Source: Alcanivoracaceae bacterium
GTDB taxonomy: Bacteria; Pseudomonadota; Gammaproteobacteria; Pseudomonadales; Alcanivoracaceae
DNA length: 64,000 bases
Assembly (NCBI GenBank): GCA_029213045.1
Contig: JARGPN010000009.1
Location: 434,001 to 498,000, forward strand
Reading direction: 5' to 3'
Under the pieces are notes generated by a model, which was not told where the DNA came from, searched no databases, and saw only the letters and a list, made by a program, of their open reading frames with translations. Of this stretch, positions 17,795-26,869 are shown piece by piece (position 1 is the stretch's first letter; the number at the start of each line of letters is the position of its first letter). The translations under genes were made by a program, and so were the position numbers.

Positions 17795-20700
17795 TCACAC
17801 CGGGCCACGGCCGCGCCTTAAATCTAACGTAAATGGATACTCTGCGCTTATTTCTTCCGGTGGCGGGGAATTGAGTGGCGGTACCGAGCCATGCGGATAA
17901 AACTGACTACCGCTATGCATAAACGGCCTTAAGTCCGGAGGGATTTGTATCGGACCCTGCGTAAAGCCATGCTCCTCGAAGCGGCTAATTAATCGCCCTT
18001 CGGCCGCATAGGCATTCACCGGATAGTCATCGTAGTTGCGGCCACCCGGATGATGCACATGATAAGTGCACCCACCCACCGCACGACCGTTAAACGTATC
18101 AATTAAATCGAATACCAAGGGAGAATGTACCCCAATGGTCGGATGTAGCGCCGACGGCGGCTGCCACGCGCGGTAACGCACGCCCGCCACATACTCGCCC
18201 TGCACGCCGGTATTCTTTAATGGCACCGCGCGACCATTACAGGCCAACACATAACGACCGTCCGTTAACCCCGTTACTTTTACCTGTAATCGCTCCAACG
18301 ACGAATCCACAAAACGTGATGTGCCAGACCGTGACACCTCCTCGCCCATCACATGCCACGGCTCAATCGCTGCCTGCAGATCCAATTCGATGTCGTTTAA
18401 CTGCACACGCCCGTAATGCGGAAAGCGAAACTCTAAAAATGGTTCGAGCCATTCTTGTCGGAAAGGAAAGCCCTGCAACTGCATAAAGTCACACACATCT
18501 TTAATGTCCTGCCAAACATGATGCGGCAGCATAAAGCGATCGTGCAAAGCAGTTCCCCAGCGCACCAGTTTGTGGTGATAAGGTTTTTTCCAGAATATGG
18601 CCAGCAATGTTCTCAGCAATAAGTTTTGCACCAAACTCATGTGTGCATGAGGTGGCATTTCAAAGCCGCGGAACTCCAAAATACCTAAACGCCCAGTGGC
18701 AGAATCCGGCGAGTACAATTTATCAATGCAAAATTCGCTACGGTGCGTATTGCCGGAAATATCCACCAATAAATTGCGCAACAATCTATCCGTCAGCCAT
18801 GGCATCCACGTCTCACCGGATGGCATCTGTGAAAAGGCAATTTCTAGTTCATACAAACTTTCATGACGGCCCTCGTCAACGCGCGGCGCTTGACTGGTTG
18901 GGCCAATGAACATTCCTGAAAATAAATATGACAAACCTGGGTGGTGCTGCCAAAACGTCAGCAAGCTACGCAACACATCAGGCCGACGCAAAATTGGGCT
19001 GTCCGCTGGCGTCGCTCCGCCTAGCGTCACATGATTACCTCCACCGGTGCCTGTATGACGACCATCGACCATGAATTTTTCAGTACCGAGACGCGACCGA
19101 CGTGCTATTTCGTACAAGTCCAACGTATTTTTCTGCAAGGTTTTCCAATCTGCGGCGGGATGAATATTAACCTCGATCACGCCAGGATCTGGCGTCACCA
19201 TAAAACGCTCAATCCGGTTATCGCGGGGCGGCTCATACCCTTCGATAACCACCGGAATTTCCATCTCAGCGGCGGTTGATTCAATCGCTGACAACACCGA
19301 CAAGAACTGATCGCCATTGGGCAATGGCGGTAAAAAGATATATAAACAACCATTTCTCGGTTGCACACATAACGCCGTTTGCACAAAGTGCTCTCGACCG
19401 TTTTTATGGGCACCCGCTTCTAAGGGCTTCAAGGCCGGAGGTATTGCTGGCAAAGGCGAAACAGGCTCAAACAAACTTAATGGCTGCGGCGTCTCTCTAT
19501 CCGCAGGCGCCAGCCAGTGCAACGCATCCAATGGCAAGCGCATACCCAAGGCTGAATCACCAGGCACTAAATGCAAATGCCCACGACGAAATGTCCACGT
19601 GCAGCTATGCCAGCACGCACCACTCCAATCCCAACCGAGCGGCAGTACATAACCCACCGGAGCATCCAGTCCGCGCTCTAACTCAGAAAGTATTTTCCTA
19701 CGCTCGGCACTGAGCTTCATCGACTTACGTTTTAAATTAAAATTCTGCGGAAGATTACCCTCTTGCCACATGTAATAGATGGCATCTTCATAGGCGGGCA
19801 GAATGAATCGATCTGGCAATTGGAATTGCGCACACAGCTTTTGGGTGAATGCCTTAGCCTCTTTAACGCCAAGACCATAGTTTTTATTGGGATCAGCAAG
19901 TAAAGATTGATCATGCCAAAGCGGATAACCATCTTTGCGCCAGTAGCACCCATATTGCCAGCGAGGAAGCGGCTCACCGGGATACCATTTTCCTTGCCCA
20001 TAGTGACGCATTGCGCCGGTTGAAAAATGCGCCTGCATGGCTGCAAAAAGCGAATGCGCCAATTTACGTTTGTGCTCACCATCAGCGGCCGTATTCCACT
20101 GCGGCGACTCCATATCATCTATAGAGACGAATGTTGGCTCGCCGCCCATGGTTAAGCGCACATCGCTTTCAGCAAACTCTTTATCAACGCTCTCGCCTAG
20201 CGCTTGAATATTTATCCATTGCTCATCGGAATATGGCTTCGTTACTCGAGGGTCTTCATGAATACGCGTGACGATATTTTCAAATTGAAAGTCTTCAACT
20301 TCACACTTGCTCGTCGCACCGGTTACCGGCGCGGCGCTAACTGGATCAGGCGTGCATGCCAAAGGAATATGCCCCTCGCCTGCAAACAAACCGGACGTTG
20401 GATCAAGCCCAATCCAACCAGCGCCAGGCACATAGACTTCGGTCCATGCGTGTAGATCAGTGAAATCCTTGGTGGTGCCGGAGGGCCCATCAAGCGCCTC
20501 AATATCAGGCTTAAGCTGAACCAAGTACCCCGACACAAATCGGGCGGCCAACCCCAAACGCCGCAGCACTTGCACTAACAGCCACGCCGAGTCTCGGCAT
20601 GAGCCACGCCTGACTTCTAGTGTTTTCTCACAGGTCTGAACACCTGGCTCCATGCGCACGGAATAATCGATGTATTCGAAAACGGCCTGATTGATTTGAA

Positions 20701-21136
20701 CAAGAAAGTCGACGATGCGCTTGGGCGTTAGATCAACCTTCGACATCCATTTATCTAGAAGAGGCCCCTCTTCTGAAACAGACAAGTACGGAACCAATTC
20801 CTTCTGAAGCTGCTTATCATAAGAAAACGGAAATTCATCGGCATATTCTTCGACGAAAAAATCGAACGGGTTTATTACTTTTAGATTAGCAATAACCTCC
20901 ACTTCAACTTTAAGCTCACGGGTTTTATCCGGAAAAACCACACGTGCCTGAAAGTTACCAAAGGGATCTTGTTGCCAATTTATAAAGTGCTTTTCCGGCG
21001 TAATTTTGAATGAGTAGCTTTCGATGGGCGTACGGCTATGCACCGCAGGGCGCAACCGAAAAACATGCGGATACAACTGCACTAATTGGTCATACCGGTA
21101 AGTAGTGGAATGACGGAGCGCGACCTTAATCGACAT
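17795..21136 (-). CDS. Transglutaminase-DUF2126 fusion protein
   Basis: A 1113-residue protein, first of its operon. Residues 1-290 form a transglutaminase-like unit with Cys180 (RRGSCRDSAW), His229 (DLHAWTEVY) and Asp245 (GLDPTSGL). The rest is the DUF2126 domain, with VTPDPGVIEVNIHP, KFMVDGRHTGTGGGNHVT and SYLFSGMFIGPTSQAPR. The ExNxHP and GTGGGNHxT motifs look like metal- or nucleotide-binding elements of a carboxylate-amine ligase, which is inference from motif style. The family is usually found with ATP-grasp/alpha-E proteins. AAGGG lies 6 bases upstream of the ATG. A sigma-54-type promoter lies about 90-115 bases upstream, which points to control by nitrogen status or another enhancer-binding protein. 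Confidence 0.88.
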   Translation of the reverse strand: MSIKVALRHSTTYRYDQLVQLYPHVFRLRPAVHSRTPIESYSFKITPEKHFINWQQDPFGNFQARVVFPDKTRELKVEVEVIANLKVINPFDFFVEEYADEFPFSYDKQLQKELVPYLSVSEEGPLLDKWMSKVDLTPKRIVDFLVQINQAVFEYIDYSVRMEPGVQTCEKTLEVRRGSCRDSAWLLVQVLRRLGLAARFVSGYLVQLKPDIEALDGPSGTTKDFTDLHAWTEVYVPGAGWIGLDPTSGLFAGEGHIPLACTPDPVSAAPVTGATSKCEVEDFQFENIVTRIHEDPRVTKPYSDEQWINIQALGESVDKEFAESDVRLTMGGEPTFVSIDDMESPQWNTAADGEHKRKLAHSLFAAMQAHFSTGAMRHYGQGKWYPGEPLPRWQYGCYWRKDGYPLWHDQSLLADPNKNYGLGVKEAKAFTQKLCAQFQLPDRFILPAYEDAIYYMWQEGNLPQNFNLKRKSMKLSAERRKILSELERGLDAPVGYVLPLGWDWSGACWHSCTWTFRRGHLHLVPGDSALGMRLPLDALHWLAPADRETPQPLSLFEPVSPLPAIPPALKPLEAGAHKNGREHFVQTALCVQPRNGCLYIFLPPLPNGDQFLSVLSAIESTAAEMEIPVVIEGYEPPRDNRIERFMVTPDPGVIEVNIHPAADWKTLQKNTLDLYEIARRSRLGTEKFMVDGRHTGTGGGNHVTLGGATPADSPILRRPDVLRSLLTFWQHHPGLSYLFSGMFIGPTSQAPRVDEGRHESLYELEIAFSQMPSGETWMPWLTDRLLRNLLVDISGNTHRSEFCIDKLYSPDSATGRLGILEFRGFEMPPHAHMSLVQNLLLRTLLAIFWKKPYHHKLVRWGTALHDRFMLPHHVWQDIKDVCDFMQLQGFPFRQEWLEPFLEFRFPHYGRVQLNDIELDLQAAIEPWHVMGEEVSRSGTSRFVDSSLERLQVKVTGLTDGRYVLACNGRAVPLKNTGVQGEYVAGVRYRAWQPPSALHPTIGVHSPLVFDLIDTFNGRAVGGCTYHVHHPGGRNYDDYPVNAYAAEGRLISRFEEHGFTQGPIQIPPDLRPFMHSGSQFYPHGSVPPLNSPPPEEISAEYPFTLDLRRGRGPV

Positions 21137-21236
21137 AAGCTACCCTTGCCTTGGTCAAATCAGTGAGCGTACAACTTAAAGATGTCATGAGAATCCTAGC
21201 TGTAGATTGCATGACAGAACACAACTACAAGACAAG

Positions 21237-21252
21237 GGCAACTTTCGTGCCA
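21237..21252 (-). promoter_or_regulatory. Sigma-54 (-24/-12) promoter of the DUF2126 operon
   Basis: Read on the minus strand the sequence is TGGCACG-AAAG-TTGCC. The sigma-54 consensus is TGGCACG-N4-TTGC(A/T), so all eleven core bases match, with the invariant GG and GC exactly ten bases apart. It points toward the DUF2126 gene, with a predicted transcript start near 21226 and a 90-base leader. No competing sigma-70 promoter of similar quality was seen in the gap. Confidence 0.72.
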
Positions 21253-21301
21253 CGGGACACAACCAAAAAGGGGGCATCAGAACGGAGCATGGGGCATTGA
21301 G

Positions 21302-21318
21302 CGCACCCGACTGGGGCA
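21302..21318. promoter_or_regulatory. NtrC-like enhancer site upstream of the sigma-54 promoter
   Basis: CGCACC-CGACT-GGGGCA matches the dyad TGCACC-N5-GGTGCA at 10 of 12 positions with the right 17-base length. It lies about 75-90 bases upstream of the predicted start of transcription, within the range where NtrC-type enhancer-binding proteins act. A 10/12 match alone could occur by chance in a GC-rich gap; its value comes from standing next to the sigma-54 promoter. Confidence 0.4.
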
Positions 21319-21462
21319 GCCCCTGCACATCGCGCAATTTCAGGGCGATACGATAGGCAAAAGTGGGCGAGACGGAGCTTTTTTGAGTATTAGATCAGGC
21401 TAAAAGAACCTCTGACGACAAAGCTTCGCCACTATTTCTTAAACCCGTGTCAGAAATGGCGC

Positions 21463-22479
21463 CTAGTTTGCGCGGTGCGTACGCCTGTATTCGCCGGGCG
21501 CACAACCTTCCCAGCGCTTAAACGCATGATAAAAGTTTGCTGTATCAGAAAAGCCGAGCTGCTCAGCGATATATCCCATGTCGTACCGTTGATCGGAGAG
21601 CATTTTGCACGCACGTTGGTGACGGACTTGGTCACGTAAATGAGCGAACGTGGTTTCTTCTTGGGCGAGGCGACGTTGCAAGGTCCGAGGCGTCATATTC
21701 ATGCAGGACGCGACTGCCTCTATGCTCGTTTCAGTGGAACCTAAGCGGCGCTCAAGCATTTCCAACACTTGGCCGGCGGTGCCCTGCGCGCGCGCTATAC
21801 GCTGCAGGCTTTCATCTGCGAGCACGCGTAAACGTTCATGGTACTGCGGATAAGCACTCGCCAAAGGAGTGTCTAGTGCGAGCAAATCGACTTCAATAAA
21901 ATTGGTTTCGCAGCCAAACTCCAACGGACAATTAAAAATCTCATAATAAAGCGCTAGATCTTTAGGTGTCTCATGAATAAAGCCTACTCTTTTCAGCGGT
22001 AAATTTCCGCTAAGTAGGGAACGGCCAATTGCATACAAACTGGAAACCACCAGTTCTGCATGAGGTCTTGTGTGTGCAAAGCGTAATTTGGTATCAGGGA
22101 CGACATCTAATCGGGCGCGATCAGCACCGCGATGCAATGAGAATTGCAGATAAGGTACTAGCAAGTCCTTGTATGCCAGAAGGACGTCTAATGCATCGCC
22201 CAAGGAGTTCGCCGTGGCCAATAAATTGCCCAGTAAATCGAGCTTACCGTGATGGTTATCGCGGCCAACAACTAGGCCAAAATAGGGGTTTCCAGCCAGT
22301 CTGAAGGCTGATTCCAACAGCGCATCAAGCTGCTCGATTTTTATATAGCGATCCGCCCGACCAATGGTATCGGCATCGATTTTCGCATCCTCAAAAACGG
22401 CTTGGATGTTAATCCGATTTTTGATTGCGACTTCCAACAATTCCGGCAACATTCCGGCAGGTAACAGTGTATTTGTCAT
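21463..22479 (-). CDS. AraC-family transcriptional regulator
   Basis: A 338-residue regulator with an arabinose-binding-type N-terminal domain (about 15-200) and a C-terminal AraC DNA-binding domain: TSIEAVASCMNMTPRTLQRRL, then YDMGYIAEQLGFSDTANFYHAFKRW and APGEYRR. This class often controls genes for lipid or hydrophobic compound metabolism. It diverges from the SRPBCC gene at 22628 with a 148-base gap, so it most likely controls SRPBCC and the MMPL exporter behind it (inference). The upstream gap has several GTCA-type half-sites, such as GTCATGAC around 22514-22521. The effector is unknown. Confidence 0.92.
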   Translation of the reverse strand: MTNTLLPAGMLPELLEVAIKNRINIQAVFEDAKIDADTIGRADRYIKIEQLDALLESAFRLAGNPYFGLVVGRDNHHGKLDLLGNLLATANSLGDALDVLLAYKDLLVPYLQFSLHRGADRARLDVVPDTKLRFAHTRPHAELVVSSLYAIGRSLLSGNLPLKRVGFIHETPKDLALYYEIFNCPLEFGCETNFIEVDLLALDTPLASAYPQYHERLRVLADESLQRIARAQGTAGQVLEMLERRLGSTETSIEAVASCMNMTPRTLQRRLAQEETTFAHLRDQVRHQRACKMLSDQRYDMGYIAEQLGFSDTANFYHAFKRWEGCAPGEYRRTHRAN

Positions 22480-22557
22480 TGTTTTTAATCATCCTTGGTC
22501 GTCACGAAATTAGGTCATGACGGGCACTGGGTCAATGGTCTTTTCTTGTCATTTTTT

Positions 22558-22586
22558 TTGGCACAAATCACGCTGGTACTTATTAC
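22558..22586 (+). promoter_or_regulatory. Promoter of the SRPBCC-MMPL genes
   Basis: TTGGCA (22558-22563), a 17-base spacer and TATTAC (22581-22586) form a good sigma-70 promoter, about 35 bases before the SRPBCC ribosome site. The same stretch also reads TGGCACA-AATC-ACGCT, with GG and GC ten bases apart as in sigma-54 promoters, but the -12 half is poor. The sigma-70 reading is preferred, since AraC proteins act with sigma-70. Confidence 0.55.
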
Positions 22587-22627
22587 CGACGCCCGTTAAC
22601 CTTAGCGCCCTCAAAAGGGAGTAAATA

Positions 22628-23059
22628 ATGTTGAAGCGTTTCTATACTGACCTAGTTACCGAGGCTCAAGTGCCCGCGAAACAGGCATACCGTTTTTTCT
22701 GCAATATCGATGACTGGAAAGACTGGTCTAGTGTTATCGCAGACGCCCGCCTATTCGGTGGAAAATGGAATAAAGGTGCATTCCTAATGTTCGCGCCTAA
22801 GCTAGATGGCTTACCAGCAATACCCATTGTCGTACGCCTTCTCGATGTTCAACCAGACCGTTCAATTAGCTGGGGGCTAGAAGTACCGGGCGCGCGTATC
22901 GTGCATCGCTTTACATTTGTGCCTTTTGACGATGGCGCATGCCGCATTCACCACGAAGAATGGTCTGAAGGTCTGATGACGTTATTGGTATGGCCCGCGA
23001 GCAAATTGATTAAGAAATTTAATGATCGCTTTGCCAACGAATTGGCCGCCATGTTTTAG
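22628..23059 (+). CDS. SRPBCC-family (START/Bet v1-like) protein
   Basis: A 143-residue single-domain protein with the SRPBCC pattern: YTDLVTEAQVPAKQAYRFFCNIDDWKDW at the start (cut here after the first strand), then a central WNKGAFLMF and VRLLDVQPDRSISWG, and a final long helix with PASKLIKKFNDRFANEL. The fold holds a hydrophobic ligand in a deep pocket. AAGGGAG lies 6 bases upstream of the ATG. It is the first gene after a divergent AraC regulator and precedes a large MMPL exporter by 220 bases. The context suggests a carrier or cyclase-like role for a lipid that the exporter moves (inference). Confidence 0.82.
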   Translation: MLKRFYTDLVTEAQVPAKQAYRFFCNIDDWKDWSSVIADARLFGGKWNKGAFLMFAPKLDGLPAIPIVVRLLDVQPDRSISWGLEVPGARIVHRFTFVPFDDGACRIHHEEWSEGLMTLLVWPASKLIKKFNDRFANELAAMF

Positions 23060-23279
23060 CACTGCCGAAAAAGCGCCGCGAGCATGCACCTTTCAACGTT
23101 GTTCGCATAAACACGACGATACATCTAGTAAACAGTTTTCATTGCTTCTCCGTGGTAACGTCTTGGCTGTCGCCGTTCATCGCTACCCTTTAGGAAGTGA
23201 ACGTCGTTATTTGTGTAATGCGAAACGTTATGAGAGCTCTCACTAAAAGCTCAACTTACAATAAAGGATACGCTGCATC

Positions 23280-25847
23280 ATGACGCATTGGCTGTTTGGC
23301 GCTTATCGCCGTCTTGTACTCCGCCATCCCGCAATCTGGCTAATATTAATTGCGCTAATTTCTGTTCTGGCTGGATTCGGTTTACGCGGCTTTCATCTAG
23401 ATGCGTCATCTGAATCCTTGGTTCTGGAGAATGACAAGGCCTTAGAATATTACCGCGGCATTTCCAAACAGTATGGCGGCGGTGATTTTCTTGTTATTGC
23501 TTACACACCCAAAACTGGCGAGCTATTTTCTCGTGAAGCGCTTAGTCATTTAGATGCACTTCATCAAGACCTGCAAACAGTCGAGCAAGTTGACTCCGTC
23601 TATTCCGCGCTGGATGTCCCTCTTTTATTCAGCCCGCCAACCTCGTTTGGCGCGCTAGCCCAAGGATATCGCACCCTACGAGACGACGATGTGGATCTTG
23701 CGCTCGCCAAGCAGGAATTCACTGACGTTAGTCCGATGTATAGAAATTTATTGTCCAGCCCTGATGGCAATACAACGGCCATGTTGATACGCCTCAAACG
23801 CGACGATAAATATTTCACACTACTGAATAAGCGTGATGCGCTCACCGAAGAGTTCAAAGCGTCACAAGACCCCGCATTAAAAGAAAAACTTGTAAGCGCT
23901 CGCGAAGCGTATAGCGCTTACAACACTGAGAGACAAATAAAACAAGCGCAAATGATCAAGGATGTTCGGACTGTTGTTGCTAAACACCGCGATCAAGCTG
24001 TGTTGTTTTTAGGTGGCGTGCCAATGATTGCCACGGACATGATCAGTTACGTACGCAGCGATTTAGAAACGTTCGGCCTTGGTGTACTGCTGTTTATTCT
24101 GGTATCGCTACTGATTATTTTTCGGCAGCCGCGCTGGGCAGCGCTGTCTCTATTATGTTGCGCGGTAGCAACATTATGGCTATCTGGTTGGCTCGGCTTT
24201 ATGGGCTGGAAGGTCACCATTATCAGCTCAAACTACGTGTCGCTGATGCTGATCATCACCATGTCGATCACCATCCACCTCATTGTTCGCTTTCGCGAAT
24301 TGCAGCAACAATTTCCAGACGCAGATCAAAATTGGCTGGTTAACGAAACTGTTCGGCTTATGGCGCGCCCGTCTATCTATATGATTTTAACGACCATGGT
24401 TGGCTTTTCATCGCTGGTGTACAGCGATATTCGCCCCGTTATCGATTTCGGTTTAATGATGACCATCGGTATCGGCACCGCCCTAGCACTCTGCTACTTG
24501 CTGTTCCCCGCGTTTCTAAAGCCGCTGAAAGTTGTCCCAGTAAAAGAGGGCCGAGATTTTACTGGTCACTTAACCCTGAGGTTAGCGTCACTCACTGAAC
24601 ACTTTCATAAACCTATTTTAATTGTCGGCGTGGTCGTTGTTATTGTCGCGATTGCTGGAATGGCTCGCTTAACAGTAGAAAATCGGTTTATTGATTATTT
24701 TCAGAAAGACACGGAAATCTATCAAGGCATGGTATTAATTGATCGTAAACTTGGAGGCACCACTCCGCTGGATATTATTATTGATGCGCCTAAAGATAGC
24801 GCCTCAGTCAATGATTCCACTGGCGGTGAGAGCGATCCTTTTGCAGACGAGCCGGACGCCTTCTCAGACCCGTTCGCTGACTCCTTCTCCGACGACACGG
24901 CCAGCGATGACCCTTTCGCCGAATTAGCTAGCAGCACAGCCAAAAATCCCCTAGAAGACGCCTATTGGTATACGCCGCAACGTTTACAACAGCTGGTTGA
25001 AATTCAGCGGTGGCTTAGCGATATGCCCGAAACCGGTAAAGTGCTGTCGCTTGCAACCACCTATGAAGTGGCGGAGAAATTAAATAACGGCCCTTTGAGC
25101 TATATACAGCTCATGCTGCTTTCCAGCTTTATTCCGCCCGATTTACGCAACCAATTGGTGAAGCCCTTCCTGTCCGACGACGGTAATCAAGTTCGTATTA
25201 CGGTGCGCATCATTGATTCCAACAAGGACCTCAAACGAGACCAACTGCTCAAAGATATTCGGAAAGGCCTTATCGAAAACTTTGATCTCGAGCCGGAACA
25301 AGTGCATTTAACCGGTGCCATGGTGCTATATAACAACTTGCTCCAAAGCCTGTTCGATTCGCAGATTAAAACCATGGGGCTGGTATTTTTGGCGATTTTT
25401 GTCATGCTCATATTCTTATTACGAAGCATTCCGATCGCATTAATTTCCATGGGTCCGAGCTTAGTGTCTGCCGGACTGGTGCTCGGCATCATGGGCTGGA
25501 TCAATCTGCCACTCGACATGATGACCATTACTATCGCCGCCATTACCGTCGGCATTGCCGTAGACGACACCATTCACTACGTACATCGCTTCCGCGAAGA
25601 ATTTCCACACGATGAAAACTATATCGCCACAATGAAGCGATGCCACGCTTCCATCGGCAAAGCGATGTATTACACATCCATTACAATCATCGCAGGCTTT
25701 TCGATTTTAACGCTGTCGAACTTCAACCCAACGGTGTATTTCGGTTTACTTACCGGCCTTGCCATGTTGATGGCGCTATTGTGCAACTTAACGTTACTGC
25801 CTGCTTTATTGATCACCTTTAAACCTAAGATTCCGCTGCTTAAATAA
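23280..25847 (+). CDS. MMPL/RND-superfamily exporter
   Basis: An 855-residue inner-membrane protein of the MMPL type (COG1033), with two repeats of one membrane helix, a large periplasmic loop and a bundle of five more helices. The second bundle has the signature TVGIAVDDTIHYVHRFREE. Relatives move lipids such as hopanoids or siderophore-like lipids across or out of the inner membrane. Residues about 518-550, in the second periplasmic loop, hold an acidic low-complexity repeat with several copies of a DPFA/DAFSDPFAD-like unit, unusual for the family. AAAGGA lies 11 bases upstream of the ATG. A strong terminator follows at 25859. Substrate unknown; control by the AraC protein at 21.5-22.5 kb is inferred. 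Confidence 0.9.
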   Translation: MTHWLFGAYRRLVLRHPAIWLILIALISVLAGFGLRGFHLDASSESLVLENDKALEYYRGISKQYGGGDFLVIAYTPKTGELFSREALSHLDALHQDLQTVEQVDSVYSALDVPLLFSPPTSFGALAQGYRTLRDDDVDLALAKQEFTDVSPMYRNLLSSPDGNTTAMLIRLKRDDKYFTLLNKRDALTEEFKASQDPALKEKLVSAREAYSAYNTERQIKQAQMIKDVRTVVAKHRDQAVLFLGGVPMIATDMISYVRSDLETFGLGVLLFILVSLLIIFRQPRWAALSLLCCAVATLWLSGWLGFMGWKVTIISSNYVSLMLIITMSITIHLIVRFRELQQQFPDADQNWLVNETVRLMARPSIYMILTTMVGFSSLVYSDIRPVIDFGLMMTIGIGTALALCYLLFPAFLKPLKVVPVKEGRDFTGHLTLRLASLTEHFHKPILIVGVVVVIVAIAGMARLTVENRFIDYFQKDTEIYQGMVLIDRKLGGTTPLDIIIDAPKDSASVNDSTGGESDPFADEPDAFSDPFADSFSDDTASDDPFAELASSTAKNPLEDAYWYTPQRLQQLVEIQRWLSDMPETGKVLSLATTYEVAEKLNNGPLSYIQLMLLSSFIPPDLRNQLVKPFLSDDGNQVRITVRIIDSNKDLKRDQLLKDIRKGLIENFDLEPEQVHLTGAMVLYNNLLQSLFDSQIKTMGLVFLAIFVMLIFLLRSIPIALISMGPSLVSAGLVLGIMGWINLPLDMMTITIAAITVGIAVDDTIHYVHRFREEFPHDENYIATMKRCHASIGKAMYYTSITIIAGFSILTLSNFNPTVYFGLLTGLAMLMALLCNLTLLPALLITFKPKIPLLK

Positions 25848-25858
25848 ATACAGCCCCC

Positions 25859-25893
25859 CACAAAAAAGGCCGCATATAGCGGCCTTTTTTGTG
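25859..25893. terminator. Bidirectional intrinsic terminator between the MMPL exporter and fieF
   Basis: A 15-base perfect stem, CACAAAAAAGGCCGC pairing with its complement, around the loop ATATA (25874-25878). A and T runs on the two sides make it usable for the plus-strand exporter and the converging minus-strand fieF. Confidence 0.92.
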
Positions 25894-25943
25894 TCTATGC
25901 ACGGCAAATCGTAAACATCTACCCTGATCCAGCCTCTAAAAAG

Positions 25944-26861
25944 TTAGCCTGTACCCTCGCCTGGCGTGACTGCCACCAAGGGACTCGCCTTAACTGGGTC
26001 CTCATGAATAATGACGTCGGCCATGGGAAACTTCTCGCGTATTTTCATCTCAATGTCTTCCGCCAAGTCATGGGCCTCGCGCAACGACATGCGTTCATCC
26101 ATATCCACATGCAGCTGAATAAACTGAGTACGACCTGATTGACGAGTACGCAACTGGTGAAAGCCCAATGCTTGCGGATGCGCTCCGACAATCGCACTGA
26201 TTTCTTCGCGCACATCACCGGAAATTTCTCTATCCAAAAGCAATTGCGTCGATTCAGAACCAATGCCCCACGCTGCACGTAAAATATACAACGCAATCAA
26301 CATGGCGACGGTGCCGTCCACCCAAAGATGGCCAAACACGGACGCCACCAGTGCAGCGATAATGCCGACGTTTACAGCAAGGTCTGAAAGGTAGTGCAGA
26401 GAATCGGCTTCGATGGCGGTTGAACCAGTACGTCTGACTGTGTAGCGCTGCAACATTAACAGCAAGAATGTCAGTACGATCGACACAACCATCACAGCGA
26501 TTGCGAGATTTAATTCGCCCACAGGCTGTGGATTAATCAACTTATCGATCGCTTCTCTTCCAAGTAGCAACGCAGAAATGCCAATTAAAACGGCCTGCCC
26601 CAATCCGGCCAACGCTTCAGCTTTACCATGACCGAAGCGATGCTCTTCATCTGCAGGCTGCAGCGAATAGCGGATCGCTAAAAAATTTACCAGTGACGCC
26701 AAGCTATCCATCACAGAATCGATTAACGACGCTAACAGCGAGACAGAACCGCTGACCCACCAAACGCCTCCTTTTAATACAATTAGCGTCAATGCCACTA
26801 AAATAGAAGCCGCTGCGGTAATCAGCAAAAGCGAGGAATCGGATGACTTGGTGAGAGACAT
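25944..26861 (-). CDS. fieF: Cation diffusion facilitator, FieF (YiiP)-like
   Basis: A 305-residue metal/proton antiporter with six transmembrane helices and a cytoplasmic C-terminal domain that dimerises. The transport-site ligands match YiiP: Asp48 and Asp52 in SLIDSVMDSLAS, His156 and Asp160 in LHYLSDLAVN. Other shared segments are RYSLQPADEEHRFGHGKAE and LRTRQSGRTQFIQLHV. FieF exports Zn2+ and Fe2+. It starts 8 bases after nlpD on the same strand, so the two are probably cotranscribed. In many Gammaproteobacteria the gene after nlpD is rpoS, so this is an altered neighbourhood. The converging MMPL gene shares its terminator. Confidence 0.93.
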   Translation of the reverse strand: MSLTKSSDSSLLLITAAASILVALTLIVLKGGVWWVSGSVSLLASLIDSVMDSLASLVNFLAIRYSLQPADEEHRFGHGKAEALAGLGQAVLIGISALLLGREAIDKLINPQPVGELNLAIAVMVVSIVLTFLLLMLQRYTVRRTGSTAIEADSLHYLSDLAVNVGIIAALVASVFGHLWVDGTVAMLIALYILRAAWGIGSESTQLLLDREISGDVREEISAIVGAHPQALGFHQLRTRQSGRTQFIQLHVDMDERMSLREAHDLAEDIEMKIREKFPMADVIIHEDPVKASPLVAVTPGEGTG

Positions 26862-26869
26862 ATTCGTTT

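Larger units (their letters stand above)
21137..21462. other. Intergenic region upstream of the DUF2126 operon
   Basis: A 326-base gap between the stop of the second AraC gene and the start of the DUF2126 gene, both on the minus strand. It holds the sigma-54 promoter and NtrC-like site listed separately. I see no small gene with a ribosome site, no strong intrinsic terminator for the AraC gene and no RNA gene. Confidence 0.6.
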
